A stretch of 64,000 nucleotides of DNA from Luidia sarsii. Taxonomy: Eukaryota > Echinodermata > Asteroidea > Paxillosida > Luidiidae. The translations under genes and the position numbers were made by a program. Positions within the stretch are counted from its first letter, which is position 1; every line of letters starts with the position of its first letter. The stretch spans positions 30,366,444-30,430,443 of the forward strand of contig OX465102.1 of the NCBI GenBank assembly GCA_949987565.1, written 5' to 3'. Below, piece after piece: positions 38,301 through 44,330 of this stretch. The notes below the pieces were generated by a model that was not told the DNA's origin, did no database searches, and was given only the letters and a program-made list of their open reading frames with translations.

Positions 38301-41300
38301 GGGTATTTGCAAAGGACTGTCAGAGGTAGCGTATTGTCAGTGCAGTCGTGAGCTGTCAGTCGTGACAGGATCGAATGAAAAACTGAGTCAGCTAGCAGTC
38401 GGCTACATTTAGCAGGCATGCAACTGTTGAATTGTAAAAGAGGAAAATGACCGAATGAAACTGCGAGCGCGAAGCACGAAGCCCTGGGTTTGGGGCCCGC
38501 TTAAGGGTCCCCGAAAATGTTGGATTCTAGATGCTCTGTGGTGCATTCTGAGCAGTTTTTGACCACTTATGACTTTAAGCTGAGTGACAGATTTTAACCT
38601 TTTTCAAGGCATACACCCAGAATTTTATTTTGTTTTAATTAATGTTTTTGGGGGGGGGTTTTTAAGGATTTTATTTTTTTTTACGGCCGTACTTAAAAAA
38701 AAAAAAAAATCCGCAGATCTGCAGAAAAGTTGCATGCCTGATTTAGGAGTAGGACAGGACAGAGAGAGGCAAGGTGTGTGGCTTACTGCCTGGATGGAGG
38801 GCTCGATGCTGGTGGCAGTGCGCTTGACCAGCTCCTTGGCCATCTGGAAGGCGTGGGGGTTCTCCGCCTTCTTGGACTCCAGCAGGTTGGCTAGGATCAG
38901 CTCCAGGAGGTCGGCGGGCACGGCGTCGTTCTCGCTGATCAGCGGACACATGATGTCCAGCATGAAGGTGCGCACCTTGGGCGTGTGGCTATCGCTAGAG
39001 GGGAGGCCGAGGGGAAGGGGGGGGGCATTGATGAAAGTGAATGAGCAGCAAAAAGACCACTGCAGAGCCAGTAGGCACTATCTGACAATGTACAAAACTA
39101 GCCCCAAGCGCAAAAGCTTGTTCAGGGTCAAAGTCTAGTCAGGTCTGGCAAGTTGCCCAATGCTTTAATCCCCCCCCCCCCTTGGAGGGTAGCATTCTGT
39201 TTTTCTGAGATCAACTGACTCTTGCCCTCCTGCCTGCCTGTCTGTCCACCCCTGTATTCCTGTGCAAGGTGGTAAATGGCCTGCAGCCGATTTCACGAAA
39301 CTTCAAATGTTGCGTACGCAACATTTTGTTGCGTAACTTAAGCAACATTTTGCTGCCTTTTCTAAATAGTGCACAAAAGAGCCATTGTGGCGCAAGACTT
39401 ACGCAACATTTGTACGTTGCGTAACTTATGCAACTTTTCTTGAAATCGGCTGCTGGTAACAGCTATCCCCACTTATACCAAACACCAAGTGAAAAAAGGA
39501 AGACTAATTTGCCCAGAACATGCCATAGCAGACAAATTGTAGCATTTTGTTGTGTTAGGGATAAACCCCCTGTAGTCATGCTACTCATGCAACAATGCAT
39601 CTGTACCCAAGTGCAGACTGTTGGATTCTGTGTGGTTGGGTACCAATGGGTTCCTAATTTCAGCCCAAAACGTTGGATTTTGCTGGGTTAGGTATGCTTC
39701 CTAGTGAAAGAGCCTAGGGGGTTAGGGTTAATGCCAGAATTGGTTTCTGCAAGGTACCCATACAGATACAGATACCCCACCGGCCCGCCCAACAGCCCGG
39801 CCCGCCCGCCCAACCCACCTGATGATGCTGAAGAAGACATTGAAGAGCTCCACGAAGAGCTCGTTGCAGTCCTCCAGCTCCATGCAGATGTTGAAGGACT
39901 TGACCATGGCCAGGTTCTCCAGGAGGTAGAAGTAGCGCTTCCAGGAGGGGCCCTCCACGTTCTCCAGGCCCCACAGCTGCTTGTTCAGGAACTGGAAGAT
40001 CACCTGCAACCGAGATGTCCAGCCAGGCCGCAAAGAGTGGTTCAGTCTAGAGCAACGGCCAACGGCAAAGGCCAAGAATAGCTGAATCTAGTGACTTGAA
40101 AGGCATTAGCAGCATCTATCCAATGAAAGAAGATTTCACTGGTAAACAAGGAACTTTTTAAAAAATCCCCTCCCCAATTTTTTTTTTTTTTTTAATTACA
40201 ATGTCAGATTTTGAACCCATACCCTTGGCTCAACTGTACAGGTGTTCTACCGGAGCTGCCCAACCCTTAGAATGGGCCTTCCCAAATAGTCAACTGGGGT
40301 AGTAGCTGCCAGTCTGAAGCATTTAGCCATTAGTCCAAGGACTATATTAAACATTAAACCAGAGGTCTCGAGTTGAAGTTCCGGTCCAGTCAAATTTTCT
40401 TTGCCATTTTTCCAAAAATGCAAAAAAAGGCAAATTTTCTTTGCCATTTTTCAAAAAATGCAAAAACATTCAAATTTTCTTTCACTTTTTTCCAAAAATG
40501 CAAAAACTGGTAACTGATTACTGGTAAACTTGGGCGCAACAGTTAGGGTGTCATACAAATTGAGTGCAGTTTTAATTTCATCAATTTTCGTTAACAAAGG
40601 ATCAAAGAAAAGTGACAGAGAAATTTACTGAGTTGTTTTACTGAAATAAGCAAATAGCAAATTATCTTTCTCTTAGACCATGTAGATTGAAGCTAACTGT
40701 TACATGGTGCACCATAAGTCAGTTTAAGAAATGTCATTTCTTTGTTTGTTTTTTGTTGGCGGAGGGATGGCAGTCTGTTGAGCTCTCTCGAAAATATGCG
40801 ACCCCCCTCGTCCCCCCCAGAAATACGCAATGCTGCCCTCACCCTCAACTGGTCGGCGGTGCGGTACGGGGCCTCGGGAGCAAAGACCCTGAAGATGTCA
40901 GCGATGCAGCAGGCCACCAGGAGACGCACATCCTTGTTCGGGTGACGGAAGAAGCCGCCGGTCACCAGGTAGAGGGCTAAGGGCTCGTACTGGGTGGCCT
41001 CCTCTTCCTGCTCCATGTCTTGGAAGGAGCGAGCAAGTACCTGTCCCCCAACCACAAGAGAGAAAAACAAAAGCAACGAGAAAACATCAACAGAGGTATG
41101 AAATTGACTTGTATGAGCTGTGACTAGGACTGGAGTCACACAACCAGAATGACTCAACTTGGACCTACTTTGACTCGACTCAAGAAACATGTACAATGCA
41201 AAATAAGTGGTCTACTCTTTGTGACACTCCTGCATGCCATCACAGTCTGCAATCCCAAAATGGCGGCTTTGACAAACTCGTATAGGCTCCTACTTTGTTA

Positions 41301-42744
41301 CATGGGTTACATTTAAAGCCCCTACACAAAATTGGTCGAGGTCAACGAATAGCATCCATACGTTGTCTGACCCAATATATGCATTAAATAGCACACCTTT
41401 GAAAATTTCAGCTCAATCCGCCAACCGGACCTTGAGAAAATAGTGAAAAACCGCTATATTTGTTTCTTGAAAATGTTTAGACCTAGGGGTGAGACGTAAA
41501 AGATTTCTTTACTCTTTTCTCCAAAACTGCAGCATTTCAGGCAAAATATTTAAGTGCAAGGTTTCTACCATAACTCTTCTCTTTAAACTTTATAAGTTTC
41601 ATGTAAATCTGTGAACAACTGAACATTATTCTGTTTTTCGATCTTACCAATGTTGCGTAGGTGCTTTAATTTAATGGTTTACTTGACTACCCGGCAATTC
41701 ATTTGATATACTATGCAAGCAGGCCTATAATTACTAGCAAATGTGATTCAAGTAATCTGACGCAAATTGAGAAATGAGTGTTTCCACTGCAGTCTTGAAA
41801 TTTGAAGTGATTCGTGACCTGGGACTCTGACTCGAGACTTCAAAGATGTGACTCACACTCAATATTTTGCGACTCAATTACGGAGTCCAGCATTCAGCAG
41901 GAATTAAACTCGGGTGAATTCAGCGTTCTATTTTCGCAATCATATGTTCTAATTTCATACTGAAATATCCAGCATTTCAGAGGGTCTGACTCTGATCTAT
42001 GGATCCTAGCAGGGCCATTCTAAAAAGCAGACAAGGTTCTTTGAATTTCAGAACAGGATACTGCCGGAGTCCCCCCTTCCCCCCCCCAAAAAAAAAGCCT
42101 GAACATTTGATATATTGATAATATCGATAATTGAGGGGCTACATATGATTATCGATATTTGAATAACCCAATATCGATGGTGCCTTGCAGAAAATGTTTC
42201 TAAAATTCAAAAAAGGTCCCAGGATACAAACGTCAAGCCCTCCTATTTTTCATTTTTTTATTTGGCCACCAAGCTCCAACCAACATCAATCCAATCTTGT
42301 TGCATCACCCAAATTTCAGTGCATCGCATCTCTAGACCCATATTGCCAATTCTGATCTCTAGATACCAACTCAAACCAACTAAATAAGACTTAAGGCTTT
42401 GCATGCTGGGTGAATCAATAAAGGAAGGTTTGCGGTGACACCATGTATAAGGTCTCTAAAAGAAGAGGTGTGGTTCTCCTGATGACGGCCAGAGCATACT
42501 GGCCGGAACATCGAGTTACCACTCAGGTTCTTTTCAGAACCACATCTCTTCTTTAAGAGACATGGTGTCACCGCAAACCTTCCTATACTCAAACCAACTA
42601 CTCGTCATCGTCGCCTTCAGCAGCACTCACCTTGAGTCGTCGGATGAGCTCATCTTTGGGTTGGTCACAGGCAATCTCCTTGACGCCCTGTGGGTAGGTG
42701 ACTAGAAGGGGCTGCACCCGCTGGTGGCCTCGGCCCTTGGACAT
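13220..42744 (-). CDS. PDS5: PDS5 homolog, sister-chromatid cohesion regulator (complete, 27 coding exons)
   Basis: PDS5 binds the kleisin subunit of cohesin and, with WAPL or sororin and acetyltransferase, controls cohesin release and maintenance on chromatin. I placed these coding exons from the start: 42631-42744, 40843-41040, 39819-40003, 38787-38994, 36579-36719, 35404-35519, 34840-34934, 33873-34018, 32705-32856, 31948-32061, 31057-31184, 30529-30668, 29390-29605, 28276-28436, 27576-27702, 26369-26593, 24822-24961, 23754-23877, 22238-22442, 21459-21573, 20611-20737, 19804-19995, 18615-18850, 17315-18070, 16276-16668, 13956-14130, 13220-13252. All junctions are GT-AG and all phases agree; the sum is 4962 nt, 1653 residues plus stop. 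Residues 1 to about 1123 match vertebrate PDS5A/B along the whole HEAT-repeat body; the rest is a basic, Ser/Pro-rich tail. Vertebrate PDS5A and PDS5B are roughly 1340 and 1450 residues, so this tail is longer. It appears to be the single pre-duplication type of gene. Confidence 0.95.
13470..13770. repeat. 69 bp minisatellite in the last PDS5 intron
   Basis: AATGACCC starts at 13511, 13580, 13649 and 13718, exactly 69 bp apart. The unit contains CTGTGGATGCAATGACCC...TTCAGCTTGTACAC...CCATTCAGTG. A related unit with the same CTGTGGATGCAATGACCC word forms the array at 29860-30360. Confidence 0.9.
13956..14130 (-). CDS. PDS5: PDS5 exon 26
   Basis: 175 nt, starting with the third base of a split Leu codon and ending in phase 0 at a gtgagt donor (plus strand ctcac|attgag). 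It encodes [20 protein letters not shown] through [13 protein letters not shown]. If the donor is skipped, the frame stays open to 13833. The phase match on both sides supports it. Confidence 0.8.
16000..16135. repeat. Palindromic GGTTTGCGGTGACACCATGT repeat, copy without core
   Basis: Two long inverted arms, GTTTGCGGTGACACCATGTA and its complement, flank TGGTTCTGAAAAGAATCGGAGG. It matches the outer parts of the 42420-42590 element but has lost the CTGATGA core. Confidence 0.7.
16276..16668 (-). CDS. PDS5: PDS5 exon 25: acidic patch and QTTLNF motif
   Basis: 393 nt, residues about 1454-1585. It starts [18 protein letters not shown] and contains [10 protein letters not shown], an acidic run ([11 protein letters not shown]), then KRKASEVDG and [12 protein letters not shown]. 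The donor (aacct/gtgagt) sits exactly where the unspliced reading would hit TGA, so intron retention would end the protein at NFNL. QTTLNF partly resembles a PCNA-interaction box but lacks the aromatic pair. Confidence 0.85.
17315..18070 (-). CDS. PDS5: PDS5 exon 24: basic Ser/Pro/Lys-rich tail
   Basis: A 756 nt exon covering residues about 1202-1454. It is very rich in Lys, Ala, Ser and Pro, with repeated SPVKK motifs ([17 protein letters not shown]) that fit the CDK/H1-kinase consensus, a serine run and KAK repeats typical of linker-histone-like tails. [12 protein letters not shown] stretch resembles an AT-hook, a feature known from the PDS5B tail. By inference it is disordered, DNA-binding and phosphorylated in mitosis. 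The plus-strand open frame across it is the shadow of this exon. Confidence 0.85.
18210..18320. repeat. Fragment of the GAAACGTC-family repeat tail
   Basis: ATTTGCATTTTGGTAATTTT and AGTCAGTAAGCAGTTTGCAA occur as at 35285-35335, with an inverted TTGCAAACTGCTTACTGACT just before, forming a small hairpin. The ribozyme-like core is missing. Confidence 0.55.
19010..19640 (+). repeat. (GGGGTT)n array, G-quadruplex-prone
   Basis: Between about 19128 and 19380 the plus strand is an almost pure run of GGGGTT with occasional GGGGCT, flanked by degenerate GGTTAGGG/GGTTTAGG. It lies in the PDS5 intron between exons 22 and 23. The transcribed (minus-sense) RNA is CCCCAA-rich and the G-rich strand is the template. 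Glycine/valine and glycine/leucine open frames here are repeat translations. Confidence 0.9.
20014..20160. mobile_element. Truncated TGTGACCCGGCACA MITE
   Basis: AATGTGACCCGGCACAGTGT...ATGAGGAATTTCCCATCAAAACACTTTTCAAGTAAACA matches, in inverted order, the right half of the complete element at 46678-46935. The other end is missing. Confidence 0.6.
20225..20400. repeat. Short tandem duplication (about 72 bp unit)
   Basis: The segment CAGTAAAAAAAACACTAATATTAAACCACTTAAAATGTGCTAAAAACAATTTCAGAG type unit occurs twice, with a third diverged copy (AAACACCAAGAATTTAAACTAC). Confidence 0.7.
20930..21005. repeat. Fragment of the GTTTGCGGTGACACCATG palindromic family
   Basis: GGTTTGCGGTGACACCATGT then GAGTGTGGCTCTGAAAAGAGCCGGTAACTC. 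It lacks the CTGATGA half and the right arm. Confidence 0.6.
21060..21425. repeat. Approximately 28 bp minisatellite (GTGCACAAACCAATGG)
   Basis: More than ten units of the form TGCTTTGTGCACAAACCAATGGGGTGA with variants (CCAAGGCCAAATGC). It is intronic, close to PDS5 exon 20. Overlapping open frames on both strands ([16 protein letters not shown]) are repeat translations. Confidence 0.85.
21620..22110. repeat. 28 bp minisatellite made of GGTTAACC palindromes
   Basis: About sixteen units of GGTTAACCGGTTAACTCACC + GTTTGGGT. Each unit carries the palindromes GGTTAACC and ACCGGTTAA. Some larger blocks are repeated, so there is higher-order structure: the run at 21640-21820 recurs at 21820-22010. 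It ends in a degraded CGGTTCGGTT stretch. Confidence 0.9.
22600..22805. mobile_element. MITE with ATAGCTGCCAACC inverted ends, copy 1
   Basis: It begins CATAGCTGCCAACCTATCTT and ends GGAATGGTTGGTAGCTATG. The body (AAGAGGAATCACAGAGCAAA, AATCTGCTGTCAAGAGCTTG) is shared with 33537-33745. No coding capacity. Confidence 0.7.
22935..23080 (-). repeat. GAAACGTC-family repeat, inverted relic
   Basis: GAGACTGACGTTTGGATCCCAGCAAGACCTTTCTCAAGGC, then a second arm AATCAAAATGTCAGGCCCTC and a GTCATTTGAGTCACC tail; an inverted pair of cores as at 57290. Confidence 0.55.
23340..23635. repeat. AT-rich minisatellite, AATCACGCCAATTCCGGAAAT unit
   Basis: About nine units of roughly 28-32 bp, AAAAAAATCACGCCAATTCC + GGAAATC, with variable A runs. 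It lies in the intron between exons 18 and 19 of PDS5. Confidence 0.85.
24594..24740. mobile_element. MITE with GCAGGCATGCAAC-type ends, short copy
   Basis: TTGCAGGCTTGCAACTTGCA at the left and GGAAAAGTTGCATGCCTGAA at the right are inverted ends shared with the element at 38413-38740. Confidence 0.6.
25020..25430 (+). repeat. Polypyrimidine (TCC)n low-complexity tract
   Basis: Two blocks of TCCTCC/CTCCACCTCC, separated by ordinary DNA at 25130-25230. The serine/threonine-rich open frames are repeat translations. Intronic in PDS5. Confidence 0.85.
25615..26010 (+). repeat. Palindromic repeat with decayed hammerhead-like core, adjoining a GAAACGTG repeat
   Basis: ATTTCTCCTGATGACGGACA, then GAGTATACACTACCCAAAAC shows the CTGATGA half with a decayed second half; a TGTCACTGCATACC end follows. 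Directly after it, AGAAAGGTCCTGCTAGGATC and GAAACGTGAGGCCCTCTATC belong to the second family. The two families sit head to tail here. Confidence 0.55.
26071..26147. repeat. Long GC-rich hairpin (about 31 bp arms)
   Basis: The left arm AGTCACGCAATGTGTCGTTG + CTGGTGGCGACG is the complement of the right arm CGTCGCCACCAGCAACGACA + CATCGCGTGACT with one mismatch (CAATG/CGATG). The inner part CGTCGCCACCAGCAA is duplicated. It lies in an otherwise AT-rich intron. Confidence 0.85.
26150..26352. repeat. AT-rich tract ending in poly-T and poly-G
   Basis: A T/A-rich stretch with TTAATTAATTAA, followed by roughly 29 T and 10 G residues, ends 17 bases before the donor of PDS5 exon 16 (26369). Confidence 0.85.
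26700..27088. mobile_element. TTCGAAATGAAGG-family MITE, interrupted by another MITE
   Basis: The left half (GGCTTGGGCTCAGGCTTTGT...CTTGTTTCTAGATTCCAG) and right half (AAGCCTAAGCCCGAGCCTGA...CATTTTGTAAACAGCC) match the uninterrupted copies at 7060-7293 and 56319-56566. Between them sits a GTGGATTTCACAAAGC foldback (about 26885-27036). Confidence 0.7.
26885..27036. mobile_element. Foldback MITE, GTGGATTTCACAAAGC family, copy 2 (nested)
   Basis: Nearly collinear with 7955-8108: GTGGATTTCACAAAGCCTTA, CAACTTCCGATGGAT, TGCGATTGATCGTAAGTTAC, ATGAAATCGACTGC. It splits the surrounding MITE, so it inserted later. Confidence 0.7.
27140..27310. repeat. Approximately 48 bp minisatellite (AGCTACAGTTTACACAGGA)
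   Basis: Four diverged units of GCCACAGGCTAGGAGCTAGA + GCTACAGTTTACACAGGATCCTATGGAA. It is intronic; the plus open frame (YTGSYGSH) is the repeat. Confidence 0.75.
28120..28205 (-). repeat. tRNA-derived SINE (family T1)
   Basis: Read on the minus strand: GGGCTGGATAGCTCAGATGG (A box) and GGGTTCAAATCCCAG (B box). The same promoter boxes appear at 33149-33221 and 60062-60140. Confidence 0.6.
28500..29040. repeat. Long-unit tandem repeat around TAAAGCCACTACACGTACC
   Basis: The block CTAAAGCCACTACACGTACC + TGGTGGTTGCAGTCAGTCTAATAAAATTGATTGATTAAT occurs three times (about 28515, 28798, 28957). Between units lie ACAGGTTTTTTTTAAACAAT and GAGTCAGGAAATAGTTGACA. Near 28605-28730 the array is interrupted by a hammerhead-like palindromic repeat. 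Confidence 0.75.
28605..28735 (+). repeat. Palindromic repeat with hammerhead-like core, best GAAACGTC half
   Basis: GATGAGCAGAGTACACTGTT then CGAAACGTCAAGTT. GAGCAG and CTGTTC can pair as a 6 bp hairpin, followed directly by GAAACGTC. The first box is reduced to GATGA (the CT is lost). The GGTTCTTTTCAGAACC hairpin and GGTGTCTCCGCACACC end follow. Confidence 0.55.
29040..29326. mobile_element. AAGCCCCTACACAACATTGG MITE, left end missing
   Basis: From GTGAAAAACCGCTTCATTTG to ACCAATGTTGTGTAGGGGCT + TTA it matches the right three-quarters of 35663-36016. The left end is replaced by the neighbouring tandem repeat. Confidence 0.65.
29606..29705. repeat. G-rich minisatellite (GGGAGTTGGGGGGA)
   Basis: Irregular 14-17 bp units of GGGAGTTGGGGGGA. 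It begins about 15 bases upstream of the acceptor of PDS5 exon 13 (29605), where the transcribed strand is C-rich. Confidence 0.8.
29860..30365. repeat. 56-57 bp minisatellite (CTGTGGATGCAATGACCC)
   Basis: About nine units of CATTCACAGACACTGCTGTG + GATGCAATGACCCTTTTCAGCTTCCACATAATGACC. It shares the words CTGTGGATGCAATGACCC and TTCAGCTT with the array at 13470-13770, 16 kb away in the same gene. Confidence 0.9.
30745..30985. mobile_element. Possible inverted-repeat element, GGGCTAGTAAA/TTTACTAGCCC
   Basis: AGGCAAGCCTCGGGCTAGTA at the left and CGGGCTAGTGCTAAGGTCGA at the right, with several internal TTTACTAGCCCGCAG words in both orientations. The ends are diverged. Confidence 0.4.
31200..31800. 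repeat. Minisatellite AAACACAAGGATATTGACTGG
   Basis: About fifteen units (33-44 bp) of ACAACAAACAAACACAAGGA + TATTGACTGGAGATAC, with two sub-types that differ by a TTGTA insertion. It fills most of the intron between PDS5 exons 10 and 11. Long minus-strand frames ([12 protein letters not shown]) are repeat translations. Confidence 0.9.
32285..32400 (-). repeat. GAAACGTC-family repeat relic, inverted pair
   Basis: ATGACGTTCCAATCCCAGGA then GGACCTTTCTCGAAGGCTTT, followed by a second arm CTTTGAGAAAGGTCTCGCAT and CTGGTCA-like tail. It is a diverged copy of the paired arrangement seen at 57290-57440. Confidence 0.45.
32400..32575 (+). repeat. tRNA-derived SINE (family T2)
   Basis: TTAGTGGTAGAGTGGTCAAG (A-box-like), AGGGATCCCAATCCCACTTA (diverged B box), then AGCTGCCCGGATTTTCTTTT and GGGCAAAGCACTGATCATGC, shared with 6420-6600. 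Confidence 0.6.
33149..33320 (-). repeat. tRNA-derived SINE, best T1 copy
   Basis: The tRNA-like part on the minus strand (33221 down to 33149, 73 nt) reads GGGCTGGATAGCTCAGATGG, AAGAGCGCTGG...GGTTTCAAGTCCCGGTCC. Box A and box B are recognisable, but the T-stem is mismatched, so I do not call a tRNA gene. Confidence 0.6.
33537..33745. mobile_element. MITE with ATAGCTGCCAACC inverted ends, copy 2
   Basis: CATAGCTGCCAACCTATCTT at the left; GGAATGGTTGGCAGATATGA at the right. The body matches 22600-22805 (AATCTGCTGTCAAGAGCTTG; GATTCCTCCAAAAT). Confidence 0.7.
35190..35340. repeat. GAAACGTC-family repeat, inverted pair
   Basis: AGTGGGCCTGATGTTCCGAT + CCTAGCAGGACCTTTCTCAAAGGCAGAG, then GATCGAAACGTCAGGCCCAC. 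The two cores face each other, followed by the ATTTTAGTCAGTAAGCAGTT tail. Confidence 0.7.
35663..36016. mobile_element. MITE with TA target site, AAGCCCCTACACAACATTGG ends (full copy 1)
   Basis: TA + AAGCCCCTACACAACATTGG at the left and CCAATGTTGTTTAGGGGCTT + TA at the right. At about 354 bp with TA at both ends it fits Tc1/mariner-type non-autonomous elements. It matches 41314-41668 along its length. Confidence 0.75.
36060..36470 (-). repeat. Two adjacent tRNA-derived SINE copies
   Basis: On the minus strand, CGGTGGTCAAGTGGTTAAGA with GCTGGTTCAAATCTGG (about 36245-36170) and GCGGGTTCGAATCCCGCCCG (about 36450-36420) are tRNA-like boxes. The 3' body CTCATTGAATTACATTCTCC + TCGA occurs in both orientations. 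Confidence 0.6.
36955..38412. repeat. 160-168 bp tandem array carrying copies of the PDS5 exon 4 donor
   Basis: About nine units; the word TGTGGCTTACTGCCTGGATG + GAGGGC recurs at roughly 36971, 37137, 37297, 37465, 37624, 37793, 37953, 38119 and 38279. On the transcribed strand this is the last 16 coding bases of exon 4 and its gtaagcc donor. After the MITE at 38413-38740 the true exon boundary (38787) is the next unit in register (about 164 bp once the insertion is removed). Confidence 0.92.
38413..38740. mobile_element. MITE inserted in the splice-junction array (6 bp target duplication)
   Basis: The ends CAGGCATGCAACTGTTG and AAAAGTTGCATGCCTG are inverted repeats. The flanks ATTTAG (38407-38412) and ATTTAG (38741-38746) are a perfect 6 bp duplication, and ATTTAGGAGTAGG is the array sequence, so the insertion point is exact. 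A shorter relative lies at 24594-24740. The interior contains poly-G, poly-T and poly-A runs. Confidence 0.85.
38787..38994 (-). CDS. PDS5: PDS5 exon 4, whose donor end seeds a tandem array
   Basis: 208 nt, from phase 2 to phase 0, encoding [18 protein letters not shown] through [12 protein letters not shown], homologous to the vertebrate MHMLDLMSSII...TIEACIA segment. Its last 16 bases plus the donor (GCCCTCCATCCAGGCA then gtaagcc, minus strand) are repeated about nine times in the following intron (36955-38412). Confidence 0.9.
39283..39455. mobile_element. Foldback MITE, CAGCCGATTTCACGAAA ends
   Basis: CAGCCGATTTCACGAAACTT at the left and TTTTCTTGAAATCGGCTG at the right, with inner TTGCGTACGCAACATTTTGT / ACAACATTTGTACGTTGCGT-type arms. 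It resembles the GTGGATTTCACAAAG family in its end motif. Confidence 0.7.
40205..40400 (-). repeat. tRNA-derived SINE relic (family T1)
   Basis: TTTTGAACCCATACCC (B box inverted), AGGTGTTCTACCGGAGCTGC (A box inverted), then CCTTCCCAAATAGTCAACTG as in the other T1 copies. Confidence 0.45.
40843..41040 (-). CDS. PDS5: PDS5 exon 2, carries the conserved APEAPY motif
   Basis: 66 codons, phase 0 at both ends. It includes [20 protein letters not shown] and [10 protein letters not shown]. The latter is the APDAP-type motif at which PDS5 binds WAPL, sororin or the cohesin acetyltransferase; the motif is intact here (residues about 92-96). Confidence 0.92.
41314..41668. mobile_element. MITE with TA target site, full copy 2
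   Basis: TA + AAGCCCCTACACAAAATTGG ... CCAATGTTGCGTAGGTGCTT + TA. Collinear with 35663-36016, including GAATAGCATCCATACGTTGT and AGCTCAATCCGCCAACCG. Confidence 0.75.
42385..42600. repeat. Full palindromic repeat with central hammerhead-like core
   Basis: Left arm AAGGTTTGCGGTGACACCAT..., then GAGGTGTGGTTCT; centre CCTGATGACGGCCAGAGCAT + ACTGGCCGGAACATCGAG; right arm GGTTCTTTTCAGAACCACAT... to ATGGTGTCACCGCAAACCTT. The outer arms are inverted repeats of about 55 bp. In the centre, CGGCCAG and CTGGCCG form a perfect 7 bp stem. It lies just downstream (in gene sense) of PDS5 exon 1. Confidence 0.7.
42631..42744 (-). CDS. PDS5: PDS5 coding exon 1 (start codon)
   Basis: ATG at 42744 opens 38 codons ending in the donor cttgag/gtgagt context (plus strand ctcac|cttgag). 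The segment [20 protein letters not shown] matches the N-terminal PPGVKEI...DEMIKRLK block of vertebrate PDS5, which fixes the start: the leader before it is short, [15 protein letters not shown]. The exon ends in phase 0. A pyrimidine-poor stretch precedes the ATG, so an upstream non-coding exon is possible but was not located. Confidence 0.9.
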
Positions 42745-44204
42745 GCTGGCTCATCCACCTCCAAGAGTTGACAAACAAAGAATGAACAAATCACACAGTG
42801 CTCACAGGGGGGAAAAACAGCTCAGGAAACCTTGACTGGCCACTAGTAGTAGAGTCCCCAGGCCTCAGGTTCAATGTACAGGTCTGCTCAGCTAGCTATG
42901 GAGCCCTTTGGATGGTGGCCTTCCCAAATGATAGCAAACTACATTGGGTTTGGGTTGGTGTGGTGGCACCACTGCCACTGCACCATTCTGGGGCATAATA
43001 ACCATTGACTGCCAAATACGTGTACGTATCTACAGGGATCACAATGGTTGGAGTGTCAGTACGTTTTACCAGATATCTCCAATTCAAATCATGGCCAAAT
43101 TTTCTTAGCTACCCCCCCCCCCCCCCAAAAAAAAAAAAAAAAAATAAGGGTTAGGTTACATTTACTTTAGGCTTTTTTTTTTAAAGAAAATTTTAACATG
43201 GATCGATAGTACCCCCCCGGTAACTTACTACTAAAGTACTAGTACTAGCCCCTCTGGCAACAAGTTTCAAACCCTGTGTTAGGAATCACACGTACACGAC
43301 CAAGTTTTCAACTTCATGATTCCGGTTGTCAAATATCTGTTGCTTGGCTAGAATAAGCGTACCAAAATCCCGCCAAGACTGTTTTCTGAACAGGGCAAAA
43401 CAACGTCCGGACTACGGACATCAGAAAACAGTCGCGCACACTCACATGGACCCACTGCGCACACGGACCTGTCTAAAGTCTAAACGTCATCGATTTGCGT
43501 GTATATATTGTTTCCATTTGACATCAACGTGGTCAGATGGGAGAGAATCTTCTCGACTAACTGAGGTGAAATTTCTCAGTTTTACACAAACATGAGTAAA
43601 AGAAATGACCAGGATTGAAATAAGTCATTCTCAATTAATCCAAAGATGGGCGTGTGGGACAGTTTCACAGGTGTTTTCGGGGTAAAGGACCGTGTTTCTC
43701 TGCTGAAAAACTTGGACCCTACTAATAATAGTATAATAATAAATTAATAGCCTGACCCCTTCATTTTCTTTTTAAAGGCCGATTATAAGGGTCCACGTTA
43801 ATCACGAGGACTACTTTGGAAGATCTACTAAGTACTAGTACAAAGAAAAATGACAGAAATGATAGGTCATTAGGTGCAGCGAGTGGAAGGGGCAACGACA
43901 GCCGTGGTCGTCATGGCAATCGTGAATTGCCAACCCTGTTGTAAATAGATTCTAACTTTAAACAAGTATGCAGTTACTATCACTTTATCAGTATCATTTT
44001 CATGGCGCAGATTTAAAACTAGAGCTGCAAAAATATGAAAATTCAAATAACTAAAACAAATTTAACCATGATGTATGGTGACACCCAGGTAAGACTAATA
44101 AGAGGTAACGGGGTGACTCAGTACAGTATGAATAATGAAGTGACTTGAGTACAAAATGCCGGACTGGCTTTGCTCTGGCTTTAATACTTAAATACTTGCA
44201 AGGC

Positions 44205-44330
44205 AAACACTCTGCCTTTGAGAAAGATCCTGCTAGGATCGAAACGTCAGGCCCACTCAATGTTAAGATTTGCATTTTGGTAAGTTTAGTCAGTAAGTAG
44301 TTTGCAACATTTTTTGTATATCACTTTAAA
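44205..44330 (+). repeat. GAAACGTC-family repeat, well-preserved copy
   Basis: CTTTGAGAAAGATCCTGCTA + GGATCGAAACGTCAGGCCCAC, then GATTTGCATTTTGGTAAGTT and AGTCAGTAAGTAGTTTGCAA. Confidence 0.7.
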
